This document shows, piece after piece, positions 31,986 through 41,248 of a stretch of DNA of 64,000 bases. Under the pieces are notes generated by a model. It was not told the DNA's origin and did no database searches. It saw only the letters and a program-made list of their open reading frames with translations. This stretch comes from Streptomyces ficellus (GTDB lineage Bacteria; Actinomycetota; Actinomycetes; Streptomycetales; Streptomycetaceae), in assembly GCF_030406405.1 (NCBI RefSeq), contig NZ_JAUEPL010000027.1, positions 26,850-90,849 on the forward strand. The letters are read 5' to 3'. The first letter of the stretch is position 1; every line of letters starts with the position of its first letter. Both the position numbers and the translations under genes were made by a program.

Positions 31986-34094
31986 ATGAAACCGACCGAG
32001 AGTGCCGCCCCGGTCTCACGGCCGCGTGCGTACGTGGCCTACGCGGGCATCGCTACCAGGCTGCCCACCGTCGTGGTGGCCGTCGCCGCCTTCGTCCTCG
32101 TCACGGGGCTCTACGGCGCCCTGCGCGAGCAGCACGCGCTGTTCCCCGGCTCCACCACGGGCTGGTCGCTCGCCCTGCTCACCGGCATCGTCGTCGGCCA
32201 TCTGGTCGCGCTCGGCCGCGACCGCTGGTGGGGCGGCACGGGTTCCGGCGCCGCCCTCACGCTCGCCGTCCTGCTGCTGTACGGATGGGTGCCGGCGGGA
32301 CTTGTCAGCCTCGCCGTCGTCGTCCTGGTCGGCGTGGCGCGGCGGCACCGCTGGCGGCAGGGGCTGCTGCACGGCGCGGCGGACATCCTCGGCATCGGGG
32401 CGGCGGCGCTGGTCCTGGCCGCCTTCGGGGACGTACCGACGGTCGAACGGCCGTGGCGGCCCCTCGAATGGGGTATCGAGGCCGTCCCGGAAGTGGCCCT
32501 GGCCGCCGGGGCCTATCTGGTGGCGACCCGGCTGATCCTGTGGTACACGCTGGCGCCGCAGAGCGGCGGGCTGCCCACCGCCGCGCGCACCGCGCTCCTG
32601 CGGCAGGGGCTGGTGGCCGTCGCACTGCTCGGCATCGCGCCGTTGATCTGCGTCGTCGCCGTCTCGCTGCCGGTGGTGCTGCCGCTGTTCGCCGTACCGT
32701 TGATCGCGCTCGACTCCACCCTGTGGATCGCCCGCGCCCGCGCCGAGGAACAGCTGCGCGACCCGCTGACGGGGCTGCCCAACCGGCAGTGGCTGCTGGA
32801 GCGGACCTGGTCCGCCCTGGAGGAGGCGGAGGGCGAGGGCGTCCGCGCGGCGCTCGTCCTGATCGACCTCGACCGTTTCCGATCGGTCAATGACACGCTC
32901 GGGCATCTGGCGGGCGACCGCCTGCTGCTCCAGATCGCCGACCGGCTGAGGCTCGCCCTGCCGCGCGGGGCGGAGGCGGCCCGGCTGGGCGGCGACGAGT
33001 TCGCCGTACTGCTGCCGGTCGCCGACTCCACCACCAGCGCCCAGCGCGTGGCCCGCCAGCTCGCCGCCGACCTCTCCTCGCCCCTCGACCTCGACGGGCT
33101 CACCCTCGTCCTGGAGGCCAGCGCGGGCGTCGCGGTCTTCCCCGACCACGCGCTGGACGCCGAGGGGCTGCTCCAGCGCGCCGACGTCGCCATGTACCAG
33201 GCCAAGCGGGACCGCACGGGCGTCGAGGTGTACGAGTCGAAGCGGGACTCCAACACCCCCGACCGGCTCGGGCTGCTCGGCGACCTGCGGCGCGCCCTGG
33301 ACGCCGGCGACGTCGAGCTGCACTACCAGCCCAAGGTCCGCTTCGACGGGCACGTGGCCGGCCTGGAGGCGCTGGTGCGCTGGGTGCACCCGGAGCGCGG
33401 GAAGGTCCCGCCGGACGAGTTCATCGCGATCGCCGAGTCCTCCGGGCTGATGCCCCACCTCACGGAGTACGTCCTGGAGACGGCGCTCGCCCAGGTGGCG
33501 AAGTGGCGCGCGCAGGGCCTGAAGGTCCCCGTCGCCGTGAACGTCTCCCCGCGCGACGTCCACACCCCCGGCTTCGCGGGCGCGGTCGCCGCGCGGCTGG
33601 CCCGCCACGGGGTCCCGGCGGGCGCCCTCCAGCTGGAGATAACGGAACACGTCCTGTTGGAGGACCCGCAGCGCGCCGCGGACACGTTGGCCGGGCTGAC
33701 CGGGCACGGGGTGAAGATGTCGCTGGACGACTTCGGCACCGGCTACTCGTCCCTGGTCCACCTGCGGCGCCTCCCGGTGAGCGAGCTGAAGATCGACCGC
33801 TCGTTCGTGGCCCGCCTCGCCATCGACAACGAGGACGCCGAGATCGTCCGCTGCACCGTCGACCTGGCCCACTCGCTCGGCCTCCTCGTGGTCGCCGAGG
33901 GCGTCGAGGACGACGAGACGTGGGAGCGCCTGCGGGACCTGGGCTGCGACGCGGTCCAGGGCTGGCTGGTCGCCGCCGCGATGCCGCCCGCCGAGGCGAC
34001 GGCCTGGCTCCGCGCCCGCGGCGTGGCCGGCTGGCACCGCCCGACCCCGGAACTGCCCGCCGCCCCCAAGGACGCCAACCAGGTCGTCCCGTAG
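31986..34094 (+). CDS. rmdB: Membrane-bound GGDEF-EAL protein, c-di-GMP phosphodiesterase RmdB
   Basis: This 702-residue protein starts with a membrane region of about seven or eight helices (residues 20-240), then GGDEF (LGGDEFA, residues 335-339) and EAL domains. The EAL domain keeps the catalytic set: EAL at 461-463, NVSPRD, LEITEH, DDFGTGYSS, LKIDRSF and AEGVED. The residues at the inhibitory-site positions before GGDEF are not RxxD. It should therefore degrade c-di-GMP. In Streptomyces coelicolor the gene after ligA is rmdB, a phosphodiesterase affecting development, which supports the name. GAGAGGGAC precedes the ATG at 31986. The 265-bp gap before it holds no gene I can support. Confidence 0.93.
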   Translation: MKPTESAAPVSRPRAYVAYAGIATRLPTVVVAVAAFVLVTGLYGALREQHALFPGSTTGWSLALLTGIVVGHLVALGRDRWWGGTGSGAALTLAVLLLYGWVPAGLVSLAVVVLVGVARRHRWRQGLLHGAADILGIGAAALVLAAFGDVPTVERPWRPLEWGIEAVPEVALAAGAYLVATRLILWYTLAPQSGGLPTAARTALLRQGLVAVALLGIAPLICVVAVSLPVVLPLFAVPLIALDSTLWIARARAEEQLRDPLTGLPNRQWLLERTWSALEEAEGEGVRAALVLIDLDRFRSVNDTLGHLAGDRLLLQIADRLRLALPRGAEAARLGGDEFAVLLPVADSTTSAQRVARQLAADLSSPLDLDGLTLVLEASAGVAVFPDHALDAEGLLQRADVAMYQAKRDRTGVEVYESKRDSNTPDRLGLLGDLRRALDAGDVELHYQPKVRFDGHVAGLEALVRWVHPERGKVPPDEFIAIAESSGLMPHLTEYVLETALAQVAKWRAQGLKVPVAVNVSPRDVHTPGFAGAVAARLARHGVPAGALQLEITEHVLLEDPQRAADTLAGLTGHGVKMSLDDFGTGYSSLVHLRRLPVSELKIDRSFVARLAIDNEDAEIVRCTVDLAHSLGLLVVAEGVEDDETWERLRDLGCDAVQGWLVAAAMPPAEATAWLRARGVAGWHRPTPELPAAPKDANQVVP

Positions 34095-34110
34095 GCGCCC
34101 GGCAGTGGCT

Positions 34111-34132
34111 GGGTAGTCGCCGGGTAGTCGCC
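34111..34132. repeat. Two 11-bp direct repeats after rmdB
   Basis: GGGTAGTCGCC occurs twice in tandem. It lies in the 245-bp gap between rmdB and gatC, which also contains several GGCGCCGGTTTC-like repeats and otherwise shows no gene. Confidence 0.7.
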
Positions 34133-34339
34133 GGTGTACGGCGCCGGAACGGCCCCCTTCGGCGCCCTTCGGGGCCCGGTTTCGGCGCCGGTTTCCGCGC
34201 CGGTTTCGCGCGGGCGGACCGGGCGGGGCAGCCGCCCCGCGCGCCGCCCGCGCCCGCCCCGCGCAAACCGTTTCACGGGCACACGGCGCGGCCCCATAGG
34301 ATTGGGCCAAAACCAACACTCACCCCTGAGGATCGCCGC

Positions 34340-34636
34340 ATGCCTGGCATCACGCGCGAGGAGGTCGCTCACCTCGCCCGGCTGGCACGTCTTGAGCTGA
34401 AGGCCGAAGAGCTCGACCACTTCGCCGGACAGCTCGACGACATCATCGGCGCGGTCGCCCGCGTCTCCGAGGTCGCCGACCAAGACGTGCCCCCGACGTC
34501 CCACCCGCTGCCGCTGACCAACGTCATGCGCGCGGACGAGGTCCGTCCGTCGCTCACCCCCGAGCAGGCGCTCTCCGGCGCCCCGGCGCAGGAGCAGCAG
34601 CGTTTCAAGGTGCCGCAGATCCTGGGGGAGGACTAA
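34340..34636 (+). CDS. gatC: Asp-tRNA(Asn)/Glu-tRNA(Gln) amidotransferase subunit C
   Basis: This 98-residue protein wraps around GatA and stabilises the GatCAB complex. The family pattern is clear: ITREEVAHLARLARLELKAEE, DDIIGAVARVSEVADQDVPP and the C-terminal FKVPQILGED. TGAGGA precedes the ATG. gatA starts 4 bp after its stop. Like most actinobacteria, the organism should use GatCAB for Gln-tRNA(Gln), and possibly Asn-tRNA(Asn), by transamidation. Confidence 0.97.
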   Translation: MPGITREEVAHLARLARLELKAEELDHFAGQLDDIIGAVARVSEVADQDVPPTSHPLPLTNVMRADEVRPSLTPEQALSGAPAQEQQRFKVPQILGED

Positions 34637-34640
34637 GACC

Positions 34641-36134
34641 ATGGTGGACATCATCAGGCTCACCGCCGCCGAGATCGCGGAGAAGATCGCCTCCGGCGAG
34701 CTCACCGCCGTCGAGGTCACCGAGGCCCACCTGGCCCGGATCGACGCCGTCGACGAGAAGGTCCACGCCTTCCTGCACGTCGACCGCGAAGGCGCCCTCG
34801 CTCAGGCCCGCGCCGTGGACGAGAAGCGGGCCAGGGGCGAGAAGCTCGGCCCGCTCGCCGGTGTGCCGCTCGCGCTGAAGGACATCTTCACCACCCGGGA
34901 CATGCCGACCACCGTCGGCTCCAAGATCCTGGAGGGCTGGATCCCGCCGTACGACGCGACCGTCACCCGCAAGCTCAGGGCCGCCGACGTCGTCATCCTC
35001 GGCAAGACCAACATGGACGAGTTCGCCATGGGGTCCTCCACCGAGAACAGCGCCTACGGCCCCACCGGCAACCCCTGGGACCTCACCAAGATCCCCGGCG
35101 GCTCCGGCGGCGGATCGAGCGCCGCCCTCGCCTCGTACGCGGCGCCGCTCGCCATCGGCACGGACACCGGCGGCTCCATCCGCCAGCCCGCCGCCGTCAC
35201 CGGCACGGTCGGCGTCAAGCCGACGTACGGCGGCGTCTCCCGCTACGGCATGGTCGCGTTCTCCAGCTCCCTCGACCAGGGCGGGCCGTGCGCCCGCACC
35301 GTCCTCGACGCGGCGCTGCTGCACGAGGTCATCGCCGGCCACGACCCGCTCGACTCCACGTCCATCGACGCGCCGGTCCCGCCGGTCGTCGAGGCGGCGC
35401 GCAACGGCTCCGTACAGGGCATGCGCGTCGGCGTGGTCAAGCAGTTCCGCGGCGAGGGCTACCAGGCCGGCGTCCTGCAGCGGTTCGACGAGTCCGTCGA
35501 GCTGCTCAAGGAGCTGGGCGCCGAGATCGTCGAGCTGGACTGCCCGTCCTTCGACCTCGCGCTCTCCGCGTACTACCTGATCGCGCCGTCCGAGTGCTCC
35601 TCGAACCTCGCCCGGTTCGACGGCCTGCGCTACGGCCTGCGGGTCGGTGACGACGGCACGCGCTCGGCCGAGGAGGTCACCGCGCTCACCCGCGAGGCCG
35701 GCTTCGGCGACGAGGTCAAGCGCCGCGTCATGCTCGGCACGTACGCGCTCAGCTCCGGCTACTACGACGCGTACTACGGCTCCGCGCAGAAGGTCCGCAC
35801 CCTCATCACGCGGGACTTCGAGAAGGCCTTCGAGCAGGTCGACGTGATCGTTTCGCCGACCACGCCCACCACCGCCTTCCCGATCGGCGAGCGCGCCGAC
35901 GACCCGATGGCGATGTACCTCGCGGACCTGTGCACCATCCCGACCAACCTGGCCGGAAACGCCGCTATGTCGCTGCCCTGCGGCCTCGCGCCGGAGGACG
36001 GCCTTCCGGTCGGCCTCCAGATCATCGCCCCCGCCCTGAAGGACGACCGCCTGTACCAGGTCGGTGCGGCCGTCGAAGCGGCCTTCGTGGCACGCTGGGG
36101 CCACCCGCTGCTGGAGGAGGCTCCTTCACTGTGA
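34641..36134 (+). CDS. gatA: Aspartyl/glutamyl-tRNA amidotransferase subunit A
   Basis: This 497-residue amidase-signature glutaminase generates ammonia from glutamine for the transamidation carried out by GatB. The Ser-cisSer-Lys triad is visible: Lys80 in LALKDIF, Ser155 in GGSGGGSSAA and the nucleophile Ser179 in DTGGSIRQPA. Length and placement match the family. It follows gatC by 4 bp with GGGGGAGG as ribosome binding site. A small membrane-protein gene sits between it and gatB. Confidence 0.97.
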   Translation: MVDIIRLTAAEIAEKIASGELTAVEVTEAHLARIDAVDEKVHAFLHVDREGALAQARAVDEKRARGEKLGPLAGVPLALKDIFTTRDMPTTVGSKILEGWIPPYDATVTRKLRAADVVILGKTNMDEFAMGSSTENSAYGPTGNPWDLTKIPGGSGGGSSAALASYAAPLAIGTDTGGSIRQPAAVTGTVGVKPTYGGVSRYGMVAFSSSLDQGGPCARTVLDAALLHEVIAGHDPLDSTSIDAPVPPVVEAARNGSVQGMRVGVVKQFRGEGYQAGVLQRFDESVELLKELGAEIVELDCPSFDLALSAYYLIAPSECSSNLARFDGLRYGLRVGDDGTRSAEEVTALTREAGFGDEVKRRVMLGTYALSSGYYDAYYGSAQKVRTLITRDFEKAFEQVDVIVSPTTPTTAFPIGERADDPMAMYLADLCTIPTNLAGNAAMSLPCGLAPEDGLPVGLQIIAPALKDDRLYQVGAAVEAAFVARWGHPLLEEAPSL

Positions 36135-36222
36135 GGGACGCACGCGCGGCCGCCGGGCCGCAGACGACGACGAAAGCCGCACCTCTGCGCCGCGCGGGCG
36201 GAGGACCGAACGGAGGGTCGCT

Positions 36223-36462
36223 GTGAGCGCACTGACCAAGGCCAAGGGCTTCAAGAAGTCGAGGGCCGGCACGTACCTGTCCATCGGCACCACCGCGTTC
36301 GGTGCCCTCAGCATCATCAAGCAGGCCCGCAAGGCCCGCACCGAGAGCGACACGCTTCTGCTGCTGGACGCCGTCGTGTCCGCCGCCGCCATCGCGACCG
36401 GCCTCGCCATCCTGGTGCGCGAGCTCAAGCGCGTCGGCGACGACGACGTCCTGTTCGGCTGA
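36223..36462 (+). CDS. Small conserved membrane protein between gatA and gatB
   Basis: I do not recognise a characterised family. The 79-residue protein has a basic N-terminus (SALTKAKGFKKSRAG), one or two hydrophobic segments (TTAFGALSIIKQ and LLLLDAVVSAAAIATGLAIL) and an acidic end (RVGDDDVLFG). GTG at 36223 has CGGAGGG upstream at good spacing, and G/C bias at third codon positions is strong, so it is a real gene. It starts 88 bp after gatA and ends 16 bp before gatB, clearly inside the operon. A similarly placed gene is known in other Streptomyces. Any link to tRNA amidation is speculation. Confidence 0.85.
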   Translation: MSALTKAKGFKKSRAGTYLSIGTTAFGALSIIKQARKARTESDTLLLLDAVVSAAAIATGLAILVRELKRVGDDDVLFG

Positions 36463-36478
36463 GAGGGAAAGTTTCACC

Positions 36479-37990
36479 GTGACCGTCATTACTGAGCAGG
36501 TGTCGTACGAGGACGCCCTCGCCGCCTACGACCCCGTCATGGGTCTTGAGGTGCACGTCGAACTCGGCACCCTCACCAAGATGTTCTGCGGCTGCTCCAC
36601 CGAGCTGGGCGCCGAGCCCAACTCGCAGACCTGCCCCACCTGCCTCGGCATGCCGGGCTCCCTGCCGGTGGTCAACGCCACCGCCGTCGAGTCCGCCATC
36701 AAGATCGGCCTCGCGCTCAACTGCGAGATCGCCGAATGGTGCCGCTTCGCCCGGAAGAACTACTTCTATCCGGACATGCCGAAGAACTTCCAGACCTCCC
36801 AGTACGACGAGCCGATCGCCTTCAACGGCTATCTGGACGTCCAGCTGGAGGACGGCGAGGTCTTCCGTGTGGAGATCGAGCGCGCCCACATGGAGGAGGA
36901 CACCGGCAAGTCGACGCACGTCGGTGGCGCCACCGGCCGTATCCACGGCGCGTCCCACTCCCTGCTGGACTACAACCGCGCCGGCATCCCGCTGATCGAG
37001 ATCGTCACCAAGCCGATCACCGGCGCCGGCGAGCGCGCCCCCGAGGTCGCCAAGGCGTACGTCGCCGAGCTGCGCGAGCTCATCAAGGCGCTCGGCGTCT
37101 CCGAGGCCCGTATGGAGATGGGCCAGATGCGCTGCGACGTCAACCTGTCGCTGCGCCCGCACGGCATCGAGAAGTTCGGTACGCGCTCGGAGACGAAGAA
37201 CGTCAACTCGCTGCGTTCCGTGGAGCGGGCCGTGCGGTTCGAGATCAGCCGCCACGCCGGTGTGCTGAACGCGGGCGGCACGGTCATCCAGGAGACCCGC
37301 CACTTCCACGAGGACACCGGCTCCACGACGTCGGGCCGCGTGAAGGAGGAGGCGGAGGACTACCGGTACTTCCCGGAGCCCGACCTCGTGCCGGTCGCGC
37401 CGTCCCGTGAGTGGGTCGAGGAGCTGCGCGCCTCGCTGCCGGAGCTGCCGCGCGTGCGCCGCAACCGGCTGCGCGAGGAGTGGGGCATCTCCGAGCACGA
37501 CATGCAGTCCATCCTCAACGCGGGCGCGGTCGACCTGATCGTCGCCACGACCGAGGCGGGCGCCCCGGCCGACCAGGCCCGCAAGTGGTGGATGGGCGAA
37601 CTGGCGCGCAACGCCAACGAGTCCGGTACGCCGCTGGACGCGCTGCCCATCACCCCGGCGCAGGTGGCCCGGGTCACCGAGCTCGTCGCCTCCGGCGACC
37701 TCAACGACAAGCTGGCCCGGCAGGTCATCGAGGGTGTGCTCGCCGGTGAGGGCGATCCGGACACGGTCGTGGAGAAGCGCGGCCTGAAGGTCGTCTCCGA
37801 CGAGGGCGCGCTCGGCGCTGCCGTGGACGAGGCGATCGCCGCGAACGCCGCCATCGCGGACAAGATCCGTGGCGGCAAGGTGGCCGCGGCCGGCGCCCTG
37901 GTGGGCGCGGTCATGAAGGCCACCCGAGGCCAGGCGGACGCGGCGCGCGTGCGCGAGCTCATCCTTGAGCGGCTCGGCGTGCAGGAATAA
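36479..37990 (+). CDS. gatB: Aspartyl/glutamyl-tRNA amidotransferase subunit B
   Basis: This 503-residue subunit phosphorylates and amidates misacylated Glu-tRNA(Gln) or Asp-tRNA(Asn). It contains the catalytic cradle motifs GLEVHVELGT, the zinc-site-like MFCGCSTE ... CPTCLG cysteines, FYPDMPKNFQTSQYD and DYNRAGIPLIEIVTKP, and the C-terminal helical and YqeY-like tail domain that binds tRNA (EWGISEHDMQSI and beyond). GTG at 36479 follows GAGAGGGAAA. It ends the gatCA-orf-gatB operon at a strong terminator. Confidence 0.97.
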   Translation: MTVITEQVSYEDALAAYDPVMGLEVHVELGTLTKMFCGCSTELGAEPNSQTCPTCLGMPGSLPVVNATAVESAIKIGLALNCEIAEWCRFARKNYFYPDMPKNFQTSQYDEPIAFNGYLDVQLEDGEVFRVEIERAHMEEDTGKSTHVGGATGRIHGASHSLLDYNRAGIPLIEIVTKPITGAGERAPEVAKAYVAELRELIKALGVSEARMEMGQMRCDVNLSLRPHGIEKFGTRSETKNVNSLRSVERAVRFEISRHAGVLNAGGTVIQETRHFHEDTGSTTSGRVKEEAEDYRYFPEPDLVPVAPSREWVEELRASLPELPRVRRNRLREEWGISEHDMQSILNAGAVDLIVATTEAGAPADQARKWWMGELARNANESGTPLDALPITPAQVARVTELVASGDLNDKLARQVIEGVLAGEGDPDTVVEKRGLKVVSDEGALGAAVDEAIAANAAIADKIRGGKVAAAGALVGAVMKATRGQADAARVRELILERLGVQE

Positions 37991-37993
37991 CGC

Positions 37994-38047
37994 CATGGCT
38001 CGGCCCCCGTACCCCGGGATCGTTCCGGGTACGGGGGCCGAGCCATG
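37994..38047. terminator. Strong 21-bp-stem terminator after gatB
   Basis: A perfect 21-bp stem (37994-38014 with 38027-38047) and a 12-nt loop lies 3 bp past the gatB stop. It can also serve the convergent SRPBCC gene. It is the strongest hairpin in the window. Confidence 0.88.
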
Positions 38048-38172
38048 CTCCGGGGCCGTGGCTCCGAGGCCCTGCGGCCGCGGCCCTGCGGCTGGATGCT
38101 CGCCGGCCCTGCGGCTGGATGCCTCGTGTGCTCGGCGGCCGCCGGAGAAGTGGTCGCGGGCGCGCCGACGAC

Positions 38173-38637
38173 TCAGACGTCGCCCGGCCTGATCCGGCCG
38201 CGCCAGCCACCGGATTCGCCGCCCTGGCGCTCGATGTACTCCTTGAACCGCTGGAGGTCGCCCTTGACGCGCCGGTCGATCATGCCGGTCGCGTCGGCGG
38301 CCTTCTCCGCCACGCCGCTCGGCTCGACGTCCATCACCAGCTCCACGCGCGTGTGCGTGTCGTCCAGGGACTGGAAGCTGACCACGCCCTTCTGCTTGGT
38401 GTCGCCGCTGATGGTCCTCCAGGCGACCCGCTCGTCGGGCAGCTGGTCGATGATCTCGGTGTCGAACTCGCGCCGTACCCCACCGATCTTGGTGGTCCAG
38501 TGGTTGTGCCGGTCGTCGACCTGCCTGACCTCCTCGACGCCCTCCATGAAGTGGGGGAATTCCTCGAACATGGTCCACTGGTTGTAGGCGGTGTGGACGG
38601 GAACCTCGACCTCGACGGCTTCCTTCACCGTGCTCAT
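38173..38637 (-). CDS. SRPBCC family (polyketide cyclase/dehydrase-like) protein
   Basis: This 154-residue START/Bet v1-like protein opens with VEVPVHTAYNQWTMFEEFPHFMEGV, the usual beginning of the SRPBCC polyketide_cyc group, and contains LDDTHTRVELVMDVEP and a C-terminal helix KGDLQRFKEYIE. Such proteins bind hydrophobic ligands; no catalytic role can be assigned. The ATG at 38637 has AGGAGG at 6 nt. It stands alone, convergent with gatB and divergent from the phospholipase C gene. There is no polyketide gene nearby. Confidence 0.88.
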   Translation of the reverse strand: MSTVKEAVEVEVPVHTAYNQWTMFEEFPHFMEGVEEVRQVDDRHNHWTTKIGGVRREFDTEIIDQLPDERVAWRTISGDTKQKGVVSFQSLDDTHTRVELVMDVEPSGVAEKAADATGMIDRRVKGDLQRFKEYIERQGGESGGWRGRIRPGDV

Positions 38638-38753
38638 CAGCGCCTCCTCGCTACTTGACTGCGGCGCGGCGGTGAACCGCCGCGCACGTCGATCGTGCTT
38701 GCGGGTACCCGTCTTCGCGCACCTATGCACGTCCGTCGCGGTATTCCAGAGGA

Positions 38754-38790
38754 GGACCCCGCCACCGAGGGGGGAGTGGTGGCGGGGTCC
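38754..38790. terminator. Perfect 13-bp hairpin upstream of the phospholipase C gene
   Basis: GGACCCCGCCACC (38754-38766) pairs perfectly with 38778-38790 around an 11-nt loop. It lies in the 460-bp gap between two divergent genes, where a terminator would not be expected, so it may instead insulate or be regulatory. The rest of the gap shows no gene. Confidence 0.5.
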
Positions 38791-39097
38791 GGGGCCCGGG
38801 GTTCGGGCGCTGTCCCGTGGGGGGATGCGTGATGCTTGTGCCCGCTGCGGCGGCGACCATGCGCGCCTGGCGAGTACCGGCCACGCCGCCCACCCGCCGC
38901 GTGCCGGGCCCGCTGCCCGCAGCCGGGGCCCGTGCCCGAAACGGCCGGAAAGCGCTTGGACTCTTCGCCGCGCCCCTTGGACATTCACCGTGCGGTCGTC
39001 GCCAGGCCTTTCCGTCGACACCCGCTCTCACTACCGTCCCGCCCGTACCACCCAATGGAGCGCAAGCGAACCATTGGCCGTCGACGGGAGGTCGCGC

Positions 39098-41230
39098 TTG
39101 TCACCGGAGAACTCGCAGGGCCACGCGCCGAAGGGCGCCGGTGCCCCGGACATGTCGCGCAGAAGGATGCTCGCGCTGGGCGGAGGCGTCCTCGGCGCCG
39201 CCGCGGCCGGGTCGCTGCTGCCGCCCTCGCTGCGGGCGGCCATGGCCGCCGGGCCGCCCTCCGGCGGGCTGCGGGCGGTCAAGCACGTGGTGATCCTGAT
39301 GCAGGAGAACCGTTCCTTCGATCACTACTTCGGCACCCTGCGCGGCGTACGCGGATTCGGTGACCGCAACGCCGTCCAACTGCCCTCCGGCAAGGCCGTC
39401 TTCGAGCAGCCGGGCCCGCTCGGCCGCACCGTACTGCCCTTCCCCGTCCGCGACGCCGCCGAGACGCAGAAGAAGGACCTCCAGTACATCGGCGACCTCG
39501 ACCACTCCTGGGGCGGCGGCGCCAAGGCCTGGCGCGACGGGTGGATGGACGGCTGGGTCTCCGCCAAGACGGCCGCGACGATGGCGTACTACGACCGCCG
39601 TGACCTCCCGCTGCACTACGAGCTCGCCGACACGTTCACCATCTGCGACGCGTACCACTCCTCCATCCACACCTCCACGAGCCCCAACCGCAACCATCTG
39701 TGGTCCGGATGGACCGGCTACGAGGCCGACGGCAGCCGCGCGGTCACCAACGCCGCGTACGCGGAGGGGACCCACCCCGGCTACCCGTGGCCGACCTACG
39801 CCGAGCGCCTGGAGAAGGCGGGGCGGACCTGGAAGACGTACACGGAGTGGGAGAACTTCACCGACAACAACATCGAGTTCTTCACCACCTTCAAGAAGAT
39901 CGCGCGCAAGGCCCTGGCCAGGACCGGCGGCCACACCTACATGGAGTCGTTCTACGCGGCCGTGCGCGAGAGCGACGACGCCGCCGAGCGGGCGAAGCTG
40001 CTGGCGTCCCTGGAGGAGGGCGTCGCGACCCTCACCACGGATGAGCGCTCGCTCTTCGAGCGCGGGCTGCGCCGGGTGGAGACCGGCAGGCTCGCCGACC
40101 ACTTCCGGGCCGACGTGGCCGCCGGCACGCTGCCGGAGGTCTCCTACCTCGTGCCGTCCGCGATCGACTCCGAGCACCCCGGCTCGTCCTCCCCGATCGC
40201 CTCCGCCACCCTCGTCTACAAGGTGCTGGACGCTCTCGGCGCCCACCCGGAGGTCTGGCGGCACACCGTCGTCCTGATCAACTATGACGAGAACGACGGC
40301 TTCTTCGACCATGTCCCGCCGCCTGTGCCGCCCGCGGGCAACACCGACGAACGGTGGAAGGGCCTGCCCACCGGACTCGGCATCCGCGTGCCGCTGCTCG
40401 TCGTCTCGCCCTGGACGGTCGGCGGCCACGTCTGCTCCGAGGTCTTCGACCACACCTCCGTGATCCGTTTCCTGGAGACCTGGACCGGCATCGAGGAGCC
40501 CAACATCACGGCGTGGCGGCGCCAGGTCACCGGCGACCTGACCTCGGCGTTCGATTTCCGGCGCGGCCGCCCGCAGCCGGAGGTGGAGCGGCCGGGGGCC
40601 ATCCCGCCGTTCACCGGGCGCTGGCGCCCCCAGCCGCCGCTCGTGCAGCACATGCCCGTCCAGGAGCCCGGCACGCGGCCCGCGCGGCCGCTGCCGTACC
40701 AGCCGGACGCCTACGGCCGTATCGAGGACGGCACGATGACCGTCGCGCTCAGCAACACCGGCAGGGCGAGCGCGCACTTCGCCCTCTATCCGTACGCGGG
40801 TGAGTTCGCCGTCCCCCAGCACCAGGATGTAAGGGGCACGGCGCAATGGAGGGTGCCCCTTACCCGTGGCGCGTACCGTTTCACGATCACCGGCCCCAAC
40901 GGCTTCCGCCGCGAGTTCGCCGGCAAGGCCGCGGGCGGCGCCGAGGTCACCTCGCGCCTCGACCCGCGCGACCGTGACCTGCACCTCACGCTGAAGAACA
41001 CCGGCGACGGCCCGCTCACCTTCACCGTCCGCCCGCTCGGCTACGTCGACGAGGCGGACCTCGGCGACTGGACCCGGCAGGTCACCGTCAAGGCCGGCCG
41101 CAGCCGTACCGTCGTGCACTCGGCCGCCGACGCGCACGGCTGGTACGACGTCGAGGTCACCGCCCCGGACGGCTTCCGGCGCCGCCTGATGGGCCACATC
41201 GAGAACGGCCGCGCGAGCGTCTCCGGCTGA
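39098..41230 (+). CDS. Phospholipase C (non-hemolytic/phosphocholine-specific type), Tat-exported
   Basis: This predicted 710-residue secreted phospholipase C hydrolyses phosphatidylcholine-type lipids, releasing phosphate-rich head groups. The N-terminus has a Tat signal (SRRRMLALGGGVLGAAAAG). The phosphoesterase domain starts with VVILMQENRSFDHYFGTLRG and contains HTSTSPNRNHLWSGW and NYDENDGFFDHVPPP. Two C-terminal DUF756 domains follow (around residues 540-620 and 625-705, with TMTVALSNTGRASAHFALYPY-like starts). I chose TTG at 39098 because GGGAGG lies 6 nt upstream. The in-frame ATG at 39152 would put the twin arginines almost at the N-terminus. Phospholipases of this type are often phosphate-regulated, but I see only a single TTCACC half-site. 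Confidence 0.92.
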   Translation: MSPENSQGHAPKGAGAPDMSRRRMLALGGGVLGAAAAGSLLPPSLRAAMAAGPPSGGLRAVKHVVILMQENRSFDHYFGTLRGVRGFGDRNAVQLPSGKAVFEQPGPLGRTVLPFPVRDAAETQKKDLQYIGDLDHSWGGGAKAWRDGWMDGWVSAKTAATMAYYDRRDLPLHYELADTFTICDAYHSSIHTSTSPNRNHLWSGWTGYEADGSRAVTNAAYAEGTHPGYPWPTYAERLEKAGRTWKTYTEWENFTDNNIEFFTTFKKIARKALARTGGHTYMESFYAAVRESDDAAERAKLLASLEEGVATLTTDERSLFERGLRRVETGRLADHFRADVAAGTLPEVSYLVPSAIDSEHPGSSSPIASATLVYKVLDALGAHPEVWRHTVVLINYDENDGFFDHVPPPVPPAGNTDERWKGLPTGLGIRVPLLVVSPWTVGGHVCSEVFDHTSVIRFLETWTGIEEPNITAWRRQVTGDLTSAFDFRRGRPQPEVERPGAIPPFTGRWRPQPPLVQHMPVQEPGTRPARPLPYQPDAYGRIEDGTMTVALSNTGRASAHFALYPYAGEFAVPQHQDVRGTAQWRVPLTRGAYRFTITGPNGFRREFAGKAAGGAEVTSRLDPRDRDLHLTLKNTGDGPLTFTVRPLGYVDEADLGDWTRQVTVKAGRSRTVVHSAADAHGWYDVEVTAPDGFRRRLMGHIENGRASVSG

Positions 41231-41248
41231 CGACCAACAGGTGCGGAG

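Noticed and set aside
38960..39098. PhoP box upstream of phospholipase C
   Set aside because: Only one TTCACC-like half repeat is visible; the known boxes consist of at least two 11-bp direct repeats.
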